From the NCBI RefSeq assembly GCF_016862895.1, contig NZ_BONV01000009.1, forward strand, positions 124,001 through 188,000: a stretch of 64,000 bases of DNA. Direction: 5' to 3'. Positions 24,406 to 32,574 of this stretch are shown here, piece by piece. The DNA is from Planotetraspora kaengkrachanensis (GTDB lineage: Bacteria; Actinomycetota; Actinomycetes; Streptosporangiales; Streptosporangiaceae). Made by a program: the position numbers and the translations under genes. Each line of letters begins with the position of its first letter. The first letter of the stretch is position 1. The notes under the pieces are model-generated. The model saw nothing but the letters and a program-made list of their open reading frames with translations, was not told the DNA's origin and ran no database searches.

Positions 24406-24423
24406 ATTGTAGGGTTAGCCCTA
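24406..24423. promoter_or_regulatory. MarR promoter -10 and operator
   Basis: Reverse-strand -10 TACAAT (24406-24411), overlapped by the perfect dyad TAGGG-TTAG-CCCTA (24410-24423). It lies between the divergent MarR and VOC genes and suits autorepression. Confidence 0.65.
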
Positions 24424-24455
24424 TAGTGGGTCTTCACCTACTATTGGAGGACATC

Positions 24456-24863
24456 ATGGACGCCCTTCACCCCCGGCTGCTCGTCACCCGCTTCTCCCCC
24501 AGCTTCGCCTTCTACGACGCCGTCCTTCCCGAACTGCTCGGCGCCGAGCTGGCGAGAGGCGACGCGAGCGGGCCGTACGCCGCCTGGGACGTCGACGGTC
24601 AGGGGGTGCTGGTCCTGTTCGACCGTGCCGCGATGGCCGCGGTCGCGGGGACGGCGAGCCTGCCCGCCGACGGCTCCCCCGCGCAGGACGACGTGATGTT
24701 CGTGTGCCGGGTGGCCGACGTGGACGCCGCGCTGACGCTCTGCCTGCGCCATGGCGCGACACCGGCGGCCGCCGCGGCCGACCGTCCCGAATGGGGTCCG
24801 GGCCTCCGGACCGCCCACGTCCGCGGCCCCGAGGGCATGCTGATCGAGCTGCAGTCCTACTGA
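24456..24863 (+). CDS. VOC-family protein
   Basis: A 135-residue single VOC domain: LLVTRFSPSFAFYDAVLPELLGAEL, DDVMFVCRVADVDAALTLCLRHGA, and the closing RTAHVRGPEGMLIELQSY with the metal-type Glu in the last strand. TTGGAGG lies five bases before the ATG. Probably controlled by the divergent MarR. Substrate unknown. Confidence 0.9.
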   Translation: MDALHPRLLVTRFSPSFAFYDAVLPELLGAELARGDASGPYAAWDVDGQGVLVLFDRAAMAAVAGTASLPADGSPAQDDVMFVCRVADVDAALTLCLRHGATPAAAAADRPEWGPGLRTAHVRGPEGMLIELQSY

Positions 24864-24905
24864 GCGGCCTCTTCACAATCGGTGCGCCTGCCTCGTCGTA
24901 CAGGT

Positions 24906-25331
24906 ATGACCATCACCTTGCGTCGCCTGGTGCTCGTGGTGATGACCGCGGCCAACGCGGTCACCGGTGGCTGGGCCTACGGCGCTCCGCGACACTGGTA
25001 CGAAAACTTCCCAGGAATGGGCCGGAGCTGGCTGCCCCAACTTGGCCCCTTCAACGAGCACCTGGCCAAGGACGCCGGGGCGATGTTCCTGGCCCTCACG
25101 GTCTTGGGCCTGATCGCGCTGTGGCAGGTGAAGAACACCATGTTCATGCAGGTCACCGCGCTCGTCCTGCTGACGTTCAACGTGCTGCACCTGATCTACC
25201 ACATGCGTCATCTGCACGTGTACGGAGATCTCGACAAGGCGCTCAACGTCGTCGTACTGATCCTGCTGGTCGTCCTGCCCCTCGTGCTGCTGGTGCCCGA
25301 GCGGACCAGGAAACCGGTCGCCGCGGGCTAA
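24906..25331 (+). CDS. Four-helix membrane protein
   Basis: A 141-residue protein with about four transmembrane helices and the motif PFNEHLAKDAGAMFLALTVLG before the second helix, which looks like a conserved functional segment of an uncharacterised family. The start is uncertain: the ATG at 24906 has only ACAGGT upstream, and a GTG at 24882 is in frame. No known function recognised. Confidence 0.78.
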   Translation: MTITLRRLVLVVMTAANAVTGGWAYGAPRHWYENFPGMGRSWLPQLGPFNEHLAKDAGAMFLALTVLGLIALWQVKNTMFMQVTALVLLTFNVLHLIYHMRHLHVYGDLDKALNVVVLILLVVLPLVLLVPERTRKPVAAG

Positions 25332-25503
25332 CGCACGGCCGGCAGCACGCGATTCGAGAGCACCTGCCAGATGGCTTCGACCTCACGGAAGCCCGCATCG
25401 CGCAGCGCCGCCACGGGGACGTCGAATCCCGGCGGCGACTCCTGCCGCCGCTTGCCGGCGAACCGCCGAGTCCGCTCGGTCAGCAGCGCGGTCGGCGGCT
25501 CAC
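25332..25503 (-). pseudogene. C-terminal remnant of a class I SAM methyltransferase
   Basis: On the reverse strand an open frame reads GFDVPVAALRDAGFREVEAIWQVLSNRVLAG, the usual last two strands of a small SAM-dependent methyltransferase. It has no start, no SAM-binding motif and no proper stop; the frame runs into the membrane-protein gene. It lies just beyond the terminator of the large secreted protein. Confidence 0.55.
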
Positions 25504-25542
25504 GCCCGGTGCGCCGGGGACCGCCCCGACTTCGGCCGGCCA

Positions 25543-25571
25543 GGAAGGGCCCCCTTGCGGTGGGCCCTTCC
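25543..25571 (-). terminator. Terminator of the large secreted hydrolase gene
   Basis: GGAAGGGCCC (25543-25552) and GGGCCCTTCC (25562-25571) form a perfect 10-bp stem with a 9-base loop, 23 bases beyond the stop codon on the reverse strand. Confidence 0.8.
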
Positions 25572-25594
25572 GGTCAGTGCGTCCGAGCGCCCGA

Positions 25595-28500
25595 TCACCT
25601 CTTCTTGATGAGCGTCACCTCCACGGACCGGCTCGCGCTCCGACCGGTCGCGTTCTCGAACGTGATCGTGAGATCGACGGCAAGCCTGCCCAGCTTGATC
25701 AAGGTTTGGCGGTACGCGGGCGCGACCGTCACCTTCATCGTGAACGTGCTCCCCTCGCGCACCTGACGGGTGACCGTGGCCACCTTGTCGCCGGACAGGG
25801 TGACCGTGCCGGCCGTGTTCACCGTGGTGGTGATCGTCGCCGCGCCCGCGTCGGCGTCGGTCTCCACCTTGCCGATCTTGATCGTGGGCGGCGGGGTCAC
25901 CGGGGCGACGGTGTAGGTCACCGGGCTGGAGCGGGTCGCGTTCCCGGATGAGTCGACGACCAGCGCCTGGAACGTGACGTGCCTGCCGGCGTCCTTCGGA
26001 CCCGGCGTCCAGCTGAGCAGATACGGCGCGGTGGTGGTGCTTGCGACCTTGGTGCCGTCGACGAGCAGGCTCGCCGACTGGACGGCGAAGTCGTCGGCGC
26101 CACGGATGAGCGGATGCACCGTGGATCCCACCTGGAACACCGATCCACGCCCCGGGTCGGCCACTTCGGCCGTCGGCCCGTGGTCGGCGACGCGACCCAC
26201 TCCGGTCGGCACCCCCCGCGGCGGCGACGAGCGGAGACCGGTGACGGCGACCGTGGCCGCGCCCGTGCTGTCGGGGCCGGAGACGGCCTTGAGCCCGGTT
26301 CGTGTCTTGTGGCCCGTACCCAGGTAGCTGCCCGACAGGGCGAACGGTGCGCCTTCGCGCACGGCGGTGTTGCCGGCGTCGGCGTTGTACACCGCGAACC
26401 CGTTCCCGGTGAGGATGTCACCCGAAGCGGTGAGCGCTCCGGCCGTATCGGTGCCGGCGTCGGTCAGCAGGATGCCGTACGACTGCGACGGCGCGGGCGT
26501 GTAGTAGTTCCCGGTGATCCGGCTGTCGTTCACGAAGCCGGTCACACCGCTGGTGTACTTCACGCCGGCCTGCGGGAACAGGCTGTTCGGCTTGCCCGTG
26601 ACGACCGTACCGGTCACGTATCCGTGATACCGGATGCCGGTCCGGACGGTGTTGTCCGGGCTGCCGTCCTTGCCGCGGGCGCCGTCGAACAGGATGCCGC
26701 CCGATTGGTAGCCGGTGATCACGCTGTCGGTGACGGTGAGCTCGCTCTCGACCGTGCCGGGGCCTGCACCCTGGATCACGCCGGTCTTTACGACACCCCA
26801 GCCGTGCGGGTGCCCGGCCAGCTCCTGCGCGTCGGCCGCGACCTTCATCGGGCCGACGACGCTGTTCGCGACCCGTCCGGCCGCACCGAAGTAGGCGATG
26901 CCCGCCTCGGCCCAGACCTTGCCCGAGGTCACCGTCACGCCCGAGATGTCGACGAACATCTCGTTGGTGTCGGTCGAGCCGAGAGACTGCCTGGACACCG
27001 TGATCACGTTGCCGCCGCCGTCACGCAGGTACGGCTGGTCGCCCGCCAGCGTCCCGAGCGACTGGTCGGGCTCGATGGTCACCTTGTCGGATCCCGCACC
27101 CTTGATCTTCAAGGGCTTGTTGATGGTCAGGCCGTTCCTCGCGCCCGTCTGAACGGGGTTGGACGTGCTGTTCACCGGAGTCGAAGACTCCTGGTATACG
27201 CCCGCGCACACCACGATCGTGTCCCAGGGCGCCGCGTGGTCGACGGCCGTCTGGATCGAGGTGAACTGGGCGTTCGGGCACTGCTTCCTGTCGTCGTCGA
27301 CGGTCCAGGTCGTGTTCCCCTGCGGGTTCGCGACCACGTCGTTGAGCTTGACGTCGCCCGGAGTGTTGTCGTAGGCGGCGAGGTACGCCGCCGGGTCCGG
27401 ACCGGCCGTCCTGCCGTAGCCGGCGCCGTTCGCCCTGTCGCCGTCCGAAAGGATCTTCGATCCCGCCTCGCTCTCCTGGAAGCGCACGTCGGCCAGCTCG
27501 ATCGAGCCGGACTTCGGCATGTCGCCCACGCCGAAGCGGAACTCGAGCTTCGACAGGGAGCCGACGTCAACGCCCTGTGCGGCGAACTCACCGAGCGGGA
27601 CGCGGATCTGGTCGAGGACGATGTGCGTGTTCGGGGTGTTCGTTCCGGTCGACATGTGCAGGGCGTTGCCCCAGCGGGGGTCCCCGGCGTCGACGGTGCC
27701 CTCGTGGCCGGCCGTGTCGCTCAGCGCGATCACGAAGTTCTGGGTCGTCGAGGCCGGGTCGTACGACGTCGGCAGTTCGTTCGGCCACACCGGGTTCGCC
27801 GGGGTGCCGTTCACCGTCGTGTCCCGGGTGTTGTCGCCGCGATTGTCGGCGCCGGGGTTGCGGGTGTCGAAGAAGTTGACGGCTGCGCTCAGAGCCAGGG
27901 CCTTGAGGTCGCGCATGTCCTTCGACGCGGCCGGGATCTGGGCGGTGAGCGTGGCGGCCGAGTTCCGGTCCCACGCGAGGGTGAGCTGGCGGCCGTAGGA
28001 ATGGTTGATCGGGCTGTTCTCGCGGGTGCCGTTCTGCCCGCCGAGCGCGCTCGCCGTGGGCAGCGGGCAGGGCTTGGCCGCGGTCGGCAGCCTGCTCTTG
28101 CCGAGTTGCGACGGCGCGAAGTCCTGAGGCTCCGGGTTGCACCAGTCGTACCCGCCCGCGGTCCTAGCCGGCTTCGGTGCGACACCGGCGGCCTGCGCGT
28201 ACGGGTCGGCGAAGCCGCCGCCGGTCAGGGAGCCGCCGAGGGCGTTGAGCGTGAGCGGGTTGCCCACCTCGGGACGTATCACGTCGACCCGCTCCTGCGG
28301 CGCGGCGAAGTAGGTCGTGTTGACCCGCTCGTTGCACGGGATGGCCGTGCCGGACGGACTCGTGGGACACGCCGCCGGCGGGACCTGCAGCCCGGTGGAG
28401 GTGTCCGAGAGCTCACCGGTCATGTACGGCTGGAACGCGCCCTCGCCGCCGACGTAGCGGCGGAGGAAGGCGGCCATCGTGGCCAGTCCGAGCTTCTCCT

Positions 28501-29737
28501 GGTCGCCCATGCGTGCCGCGTCACCCGAGATCTTGGTGTTCACGGCGGGGTTGAGCGGATCGGAGTTGTCGATCGCGTAGTTCAGATTCGGGTCGGTGTA
28601 GCTCGCCGCACCGCTGAGCCGCAGGTTGTGCGGGTGGATGTTGTTGGTCGCGAACGGCGCCGAGTTGCCGCACGCGGCGTCGTTGTTGCTCTGGCCGTCC
28701 GCGCCGCCGTCGGCGTACCACACGGAGTTGTACCAGTTGTGGATCGCCCCCAGATGCTCCACCTGGATCCGCGGGAAGGGGTCGCCCGGGTTGACGTACT
28801 GGCTGCGCTCGAACAGGCGGGCGCCCTGCAGGTTGGAGACGTCGCCGTCGCACATCGGCAGGATCGCCATGAACGGCATGCCGTACGGCGCCTTGCGTTC
28901 GTAGTCGACCGGCGCCAGCGAGATGACACCGCGGATCGGGTACCGCGGGCCGTCGGTGCGGATGCGGTTGTAGTCGAGGAAGTTCGCGACGGCGTCGCCA
29001 CCCCGCGAGTGCCCCATCAGGCCGATGCGGGTCAGGTCGAGGTGGCCGGAGAGCGTCGTGCCGATGGTCGTGTGCGGGTCGACGGGCAGGCCCTTGGCCC
29101 GGGTCGCCGCGCTGATCGCGTCGAGAGCGGCGGCGATGAGCATGCGCCGGTTGTGCATGCCCTTGCCCTTGTTGTTGTCCTGCCGCATCATCAGCTGGTC
29201 CTGCGAGATGGAGAACGTCGTGTAGCCCCACGTGGCGAGGTTCTCCGCGAGGTACGCGTAGCCGTTCTCGTTGTGCTTGAACTGGGCGCACGTGAGGTTC
29301 ACGCTGTCCTGCCCGGAGTCGCACGAGCCGTGGTTGCCGTGCACCAGGATGATCAGCGGTGAGGGCTTGGTGCGCCGGGCCCAGTCCGGCATGTAGAGCT
29401 GACCGCGGATTTCGACCTGCTCCGGCGCCTGGGCCGTCCCTGCCGTGGGGGCGGCGCCGTCGGAGTTCGGCTCCTCGATGGCCGCCAGGCCGAACTTGGC
29501 CTCCTCGATGACCCGGTGCCCGAACGGCCCGCGGGCCATCGGGTCGGGCAGGTCCGCCGAAGTCGTCGTTCGCGTCGCTGCTGCCGTCGTGGACGCCGTG
29601 GTGGTCGCACTGGTGGTCGCACTGGTGGCCGCTCTGGCCGGCGCCGCCGTCACCAGCGAGGTCAGGGCCGATGAGACCGTCAGCGCGGCGATCACCCGGA
29701 GAAGCAGCCGGGCACTTCTCCGTGTTCTTTCTTTCAC
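25595..29737 (-). CDS. Large secreted alpha/beta-hydrolase fused to a beta-helix and Ig-like domains
   Basis: A 1380-residue exported protein. Residues 1-36 are a Sec signal peptide, then an Ala/Thr-rich linker to ~62. Residues ~65-470 are an alpha/beta-hydrolase with oxyanion segment LVHGNHGSC and nucleophile Ser244 in GHSRGG; several cysteines suggest disulfides. Residues ~560-760 look like a jelly-roll binding domain. At ~815 a pectate-lyase/pectinesterase-like right-handed helix begins (FTSIQTAVDHAAPWDTIVVCAGVYQES) and runs to ~1160. An Ig-like domain follows at ~1196-1285 and a final beta domain to 1380. GTG start at 29737 with GGGAGA just upstream. It may deacylate or cleave an external polymer while the helix binds or cuts it. 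Combination and substrate are not known to me. Confidence 0.88.
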   Translation of the reverse strand: MKERTRRSARLLLRVIAALTVSSALTSLVTAAPARAATSATTSATTTASTTAAATRTTTSADLPDPMARGPFGHRVIEEAKFGLAAIEEPNSDGAAPTAGTAQAPEQVEIRGQLYMPDWARRTKPSPLIILVHGNHGSCDSGQDSVNLTCAQFKHNENGYAYLAENLATWGYTTFSISQDQLMMRQDNNKGKGMHNRRMLIAAALDAISAATRAKGLPVDPHTTIGTTLSGHLDLTRIGLMGHSRGGDAVANFLDYNRIRTDGPRYPIRGVISLAPVDYERKAPYGMPFMAILPMCDGDVSNLQGARLFERSQYVNPGDPFPRIQVEHLGAIHNWYNSVWYADGGADGQSNNDAACGNSAPFATNNIHPHNLRLSGAASYTDPNLNYAIDNSDPLNPAVNTKISGDAARMGDQEKLGLATMAAFLRRYVGGEGAFQPYMTGELSDTSTGLQVPPAACPTSPSGTAIPCNERVNTTYFAAPQERVDVIRPEVGNPLTLNALGGSLTGGGFADPYAQAAGVAPKPARTAGGYDWCNPEPQDFAPSQLGKSRLPTAAKPCPLPTASALGGQNGTRENSPINHSYGRQLTLAWDRNSAATLTAQIPAASKDMRDLKALALSAAVNFFDTRNPGADNRGDNTRDTTVNGTPANPVWPNELPTSYDPASTTQNFVIALSDTAGHEGTVDAGDPRWGNALHMSTGTNTPNTHIVLDQIRVPLGEFAAQGVDVGSLSKLEFRFGVGDMPKSGSIELADVRFQESEAGSKILSDGDRANGAGYGRTAGPDPAAYLAAYDNTPGDVKLNDVVANPQGNTTWTVDDDRKQCPNAQFTSIQTAVDHAAPWDTIVVCAGVYQESSTPVNSTSNPVQTGARNGLTINKPLKIKGAGSDKVTIEPDQSLGTLAGDQPYLRDGGGNVITVSRQSLGSTDTNEMFVDISGVTVTSGKVWAEAGIAYFGAAGRVANSVVGPMKVAADAQELAGHPHGWGVVKTGVIQGAGPGTVESELTVTDSVITGYQSGGILFDGARGKDGSPDNTVRTGIRYHGYVTGTVVTGKPNSLFPQAGVKYTSGVTGFVNDSRITGNYYTPAPSQSYGILLTDAGTDTAGALTASGDILTGNGFAVYNADAGNTAVREGAPFALSGSYLGTGHKTRTGLKAVSGPDSTGAATVAVTGLRSSPPRGVPTGVGRVADHGPTAEVADPGRGSVFQVGSTVHPLIRGADDFAVQSASLLVDGTKVASTTTAPYLLSWTPGPKDAGRHVTFQALVVDSSGNATRSSPVTYTVAPVTPPPTIKIGKVETDADAGAATITTTVNTAGTVTLSGDKVATVTRQVREGSTFTMKVTVAPAYRQTLIKLGRLAVDLTITFENATGRSASRSVEVTLIKKR

Positions 29738-30566
29738 AAAGCTCTCCCGAAAAAGGAGTTGAGAAGTATTGCAATCGGGACGTTAGTCAGCCCACGTTTC
29801 TTGAGTGTTTCCCGAGGCATACGTCTCATTTGTTGAGATCTTTGGCCGAGGACGCGGCAACTAGGACGGCCCCGCCCCTGGATCGCCGCCCCGGATTTCA
29901 CGCACACTGACGACATCCGCGCCGCGGCCCCGACCTGCAGAAAAAGGAATGGGAGCCGCATCACGGCTCCCGGCTCGCCGAATTCACCGGCATGCCCGAC
30001 CGCTCACCCTGGCCCCGCGAGACGGGACGGCACCGGTTCCACCGCGCGATCGGACCGGGTTCACAAGAAAGTCCAGGTTAAGCCGCACCTCGATGCCCAT
30101 AGGCCGGAATGGCGCTCCACGATGCGCCCTCGTTTCGTTACCATGCGTCACGAAGCCGCGCCCGGGCGGCCCGGTTCATTTAACCTCGAATAAATATGTG
30201 CGTAACAAATTCCGGCGTAACCTGGATCAGGCTCGGATCACGAATTCGGAGCACCGGCATTTATTCGGTCGCGTCCGTGGAGCTGCTCGATTTCCGGCCC
30301 GGCCACGTCTTAATGCGAATGGAAAGACGTTCGCGATCCCGGGCGCCTTCAACGCATCCGGCTGAAGGCGGATCGCCGCTGCCGGGCCATGGGGACGCCG
30401 TTACTCCACGCGCCCTCCCCCAGAGGGTTCGGCCGGTCCGCGGGTAAGCTCATCAGGCCAGGCAGTGCCCTTGCGCCAGGTCGTTCGCCGAGAACCTCGG
30501 CTCCCTCCGGGCCGGCCTCAGGCGCACCGGCGTGATCACTCTCCGGTGAGCGGAAGGGGGGTCCAC
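29738..30566. other. Long intergenic region with no recognised gene
   Basis: An 829-base gap with lower GC than the surroundings (AT-rich near 30175-30260). Forward and reverse frames are short or have poor codon bias. The only clear structure is a reverse-strand terminator at 29940-29971. I recognise no known RNA family. Confidence 0.5.
29940..29971 (-). terminator. Rho-independent terminator with T-run, no matching gene
   Basis: GGGAGCCG and CGGCTCCC (29951-29958, 29964-29971) form an 8-bp stem with a 5-base loop. On the reverse strand it is followed by ATTCCTTTTTC. A good terminator needs a transcript, yet no reverse-strand gene lies between it and 30566. Confidence 0.75.
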
Positions 30567-31208
30567 GTGGCCGGACCCGCTTCCCCCGAGGATCTTGTCC
30601 GAGCCGTCCGGGCGGCGGGGGTCCGCGACGAGCGACTGCTCCAGGCGTTCCGCGCCGTACCGCGAGCAGGATTCATACCTGCCGACGATGCCGCAGCCGC
30701 ATACGACGACGTTCCCCTCCCGATCGCTCACGGGCAGGTGACCACGCAGCCATCGCTGTCGGCGAGGATGATCGAGGGCCTCGGCCTCACCGGGGACGAG
30801 CATGTGCTGGAGATCGGCACCGGAGTCGGCTTCCAGACCGCGCTGCTCGCTCGCCTGTCCCACGATGTCGTGAGCATCGACATGTGGCCAGATCTCGTTC
30901 AGCAGGCTCGGCGGAACCTGGCCCGCAATGGCGTGGACAATGTCGAACTGCTGCTCGGGGACGGGAGCGGCGGAGTTCCGGAGCACGCCCCGTACGACGC
31001 CGTCGTCGTGTCCGCGGCGTTTCCCGAGGTTCCCCCGCCGCTGATCGGACAGCTTGAGCACGGCGGCCGCCTCGTACAGCCCATCGGACCGGGCGGGCGG
31101 GAGGAGGTCGTCCTGTTCCGGCGCACCACCACCGGGCTGGAGCGCCAAGAGGTGCTGACGCCGGCCAGCTTCGTCCGCCTCCGCGGACGGTACGGCTTCA
31201 CGTCCTGA
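30567..31208 (+). CDS. Protein-L-isoaspartate O-methyltransferase-like protein
   Basis: A 213-residue class I methyltransferase of the PCMT group. RAVPRAGFIPADDAAAAYDDVPLPI and GQVTTQPSLSARMIEGL are the PCMT substrate-side motifs; motif I is VLEIGTGVGFQTALLA; later DAVVVSAAFPEVPPPLIGQLEHGGRLVQPIG. It should methylate isoaspartyl residues with SAM, or be a repurposed relative. GTG start at 30567 with GGAAGGGGG nine bases upstream. Confidence 0.9.
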   Translation: MAGPASPEDLVRAVRAAGVRDERLLQAFRAVPRAGFIPADDAAAAYDDVPLPIAHGQVTTQPSLSARMIEGLGLTGDEHVLEIGTGVGFQTALLARLSHDVVSIDMWPDLVQQARRNLARNGVDNVELLLGDGSGGVPEHAPYDAVVVSAAFPEVPPPLIGQLEHGGRLVQPIGPGGREEVVLFRRTTTGLERQEVLTPASFVRLRGRYGFTS

Positions 31209-31250
31209 CCAGAGCAGGCAGGCGGCGGCACCGTTCTCTCAGGACGTCGC

Positions 31251-31565
31251 TCAGGACGTGGTCTCTCTCAGGACGTCGTCGGCCATGGACGCGAGCAGGG
31301 CGGCGGCGGCTGAGATCTCCTGCAGCTGCTCGGCCGTCAGCGCTTCGAGGGCGGCGCGCAGTTCGTCGAGGTCACCGCGGTAAGCAGACCCCATCGCGCC
31401 CTGCGCGGCCAGGGTCTGCCGCATCCGGGCGAGTTCCGCCGCCGCCCTGCGCGCGGCAGGTTCGGCCATCTCGAGCGCCTCGGACAACGCCCGGCCGGCG
31501 CGGCCCATTACCTCGGAAATCTCCCGCAGCCACTCGGGGCTGCCACCAGGTGGATGTTCGCTCAT
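31251..31565 (-). CDS. Small alpha-helical protein of unknown function
   Basis: A 104-residue, Ala/Glu-rich protein predicted to be almost wholly helical, with possible coiled-coil stretches (RRAAAELARMRQTLAAQG, LDELRAALEALTAEQLQEI). No membrane segment, no Cys. AGGAGG lies 12 bases upstream of the ATG, slightly far. Codon use fits a real gene. No family recognised. Confidence 0.6.
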   Translation of the reverse strand: MSEHPPGGSPEWLREISEVMGRAGRALSEALEMAEPAARRAAAELARMRQTLAAQGAMGSAYRGDLDELRAALEALTAEQLQEISAAAALLASMADDVLRETTS

Positions 31566-31725
31566 GCACCGATCTTCCCTCCTGGCCGACGCGTGAGCAC
31601 GTCATCGCGGCCGTATTCCGCCATTCCCGTCGTTGTGGCGGCGGCTGATGGCGCCCTGTCCGCGGTGCCGCCGAGTGCGCATTGATGGTCGCCGGGGGCG
31701 AAGACCGGCGAGGCAACGCCTTTAC

Positions 31726-31744
31726 ATCGTAGATTTATTACGAT
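31726..31744. repeat. Small dyad at the end of the deacetylase gene
   Basis: ATCGTA-N7-TACGAT (31726-31731, 31739-31744) spans the TAA of the ChbG-like gene. The AT-rich centre and lack of a T-run argue for a protein site rather than a terminator. Weak evidence. Confidence 0.35.
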
Positions 31745-32574
31745 CCTGTCCACCAGTCTCCGACGACTTCGACGCCCTCGCTCTCGAGGGCCCTGTGCCA
31801 CACCGGGTCACGCAGCAGCCGCGCCTCCCAGGTCCGCACGATGCCGTCCGGTCCCGTGACCGCGTCCTCGCGGGACGGGTGGAGGAACAACTCGCTCGTG
31901 CCCTCGGGGAGGGCCACGAGCCGGTGGAGGTAGTCGTCACGCAGCCGCTCGTAGGCGCCGAGCTCGTGTGCCGGGCGCCGGTTGGTCGCGATCGTCTGCG
32001 GGATCGACACCCCGAGCGCGTCGGCGAGGGCGACCCCGCGCTCGTGCGCCGCCGACAACTGCGGCGGCAGTGGCCCGCCGACGTACGGCTCCGGGTCACG
32101 GGGCAGCCGGAAGGCGAGGCCGTGACGCGCGCACCACTCGAGCGTCTCGGTGAGCCACGATCGGCCGTGCAGGCCGTACAGGGTGCCGGCATGGGAGTCC
32201 GCCCCTTCGGGCGTAAGGCCCCGGTCGCGCATCCATCGCAGCTGCGCGCCCGCCTCCCGGATCACGTCCTCGGCCTCGCCGCGGGCCCCCAGAGCCGAAG
32301 GTTCGTCAGTGAGCGTCCCGTCCGGATCGACAAGGCTCGCCGCACCGTCCAGGGGCCGCCAGCGTGGAAGCCCGCGCTCGCTCGTGAGCGTCACGTGCAG
32401 CCGCGGCACGACGCCGAGCTCCCGGACCCGGTCCGCGGCCCGCTCCGCGGCCGGCGAGACGGCGATGAGCGTCGTCGCGCTGACATGCCCCTCGGCGAGC
32501 AGCGCGACGACGACCTCAGTCGTCCCGGGCTCACGGCCGAGATCGTCGGCCGTGATCACGACCCTTCGGGTCAT
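31738..32574 (-). CDS. ChbG/HpnK-type carbohydrate deacetylase (YdjC family)
   Basis: A 278-residue metal-dependent deacetylase. N-terminal VVITADDLGREPGTTEVVVAL carries the Asp pair; HVTLTSERGLPRW, GADSHAGTLYGLHGRSW supply metal His residues; SELFLHPSRED is the last conserved block. ChbG acts on N-acetylated chito-oligosaccharides and HpnK on hopanoid-linked sugar; here an acetylated oligosaccharide is likely. Its ATG overlaps the stop of the sugar symporter gene (TGATG), so uptake and deacetylation are coupled. Confidence 0.9.
   Translation of the reverse strand: MTRRVVITADDLGREPGTTEVVVALLAEGHVSATTLIAVSPAAERAADRVRELGVVPRLHVTLTSERGLPRWRPLDGAASLVDPDGTLTDEPSALGARGEAEDVIREAGAQLRWMRDRGLTPEGADSHAGTLYGLHGRSWLTETLEWCARHGLAFRLPRDPEPYVGGPLPPQLSAAHERGVALADALGVSIPQTIATNRRPAHELGAYERLRDDYLHRLVALPEGTSELFLHPSREDAVTGPDGIVRTWEARLLRDPVWHRALESEGVEVVGDWWTGS

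Noticed and set aside
25979-29362. Very long forward frame (over 1100 codons) opposite the large secreted hydrolase
   Set aside because: Composition is Val/Arg/Gly-rich with no motifs; the reverse frame has a signal peptide and recognisable domains.
29949-30447. Forward frames in the long intergenic region
   Set aside because: Poor codon bias, weak ribosome sites and no recognisable protein features.
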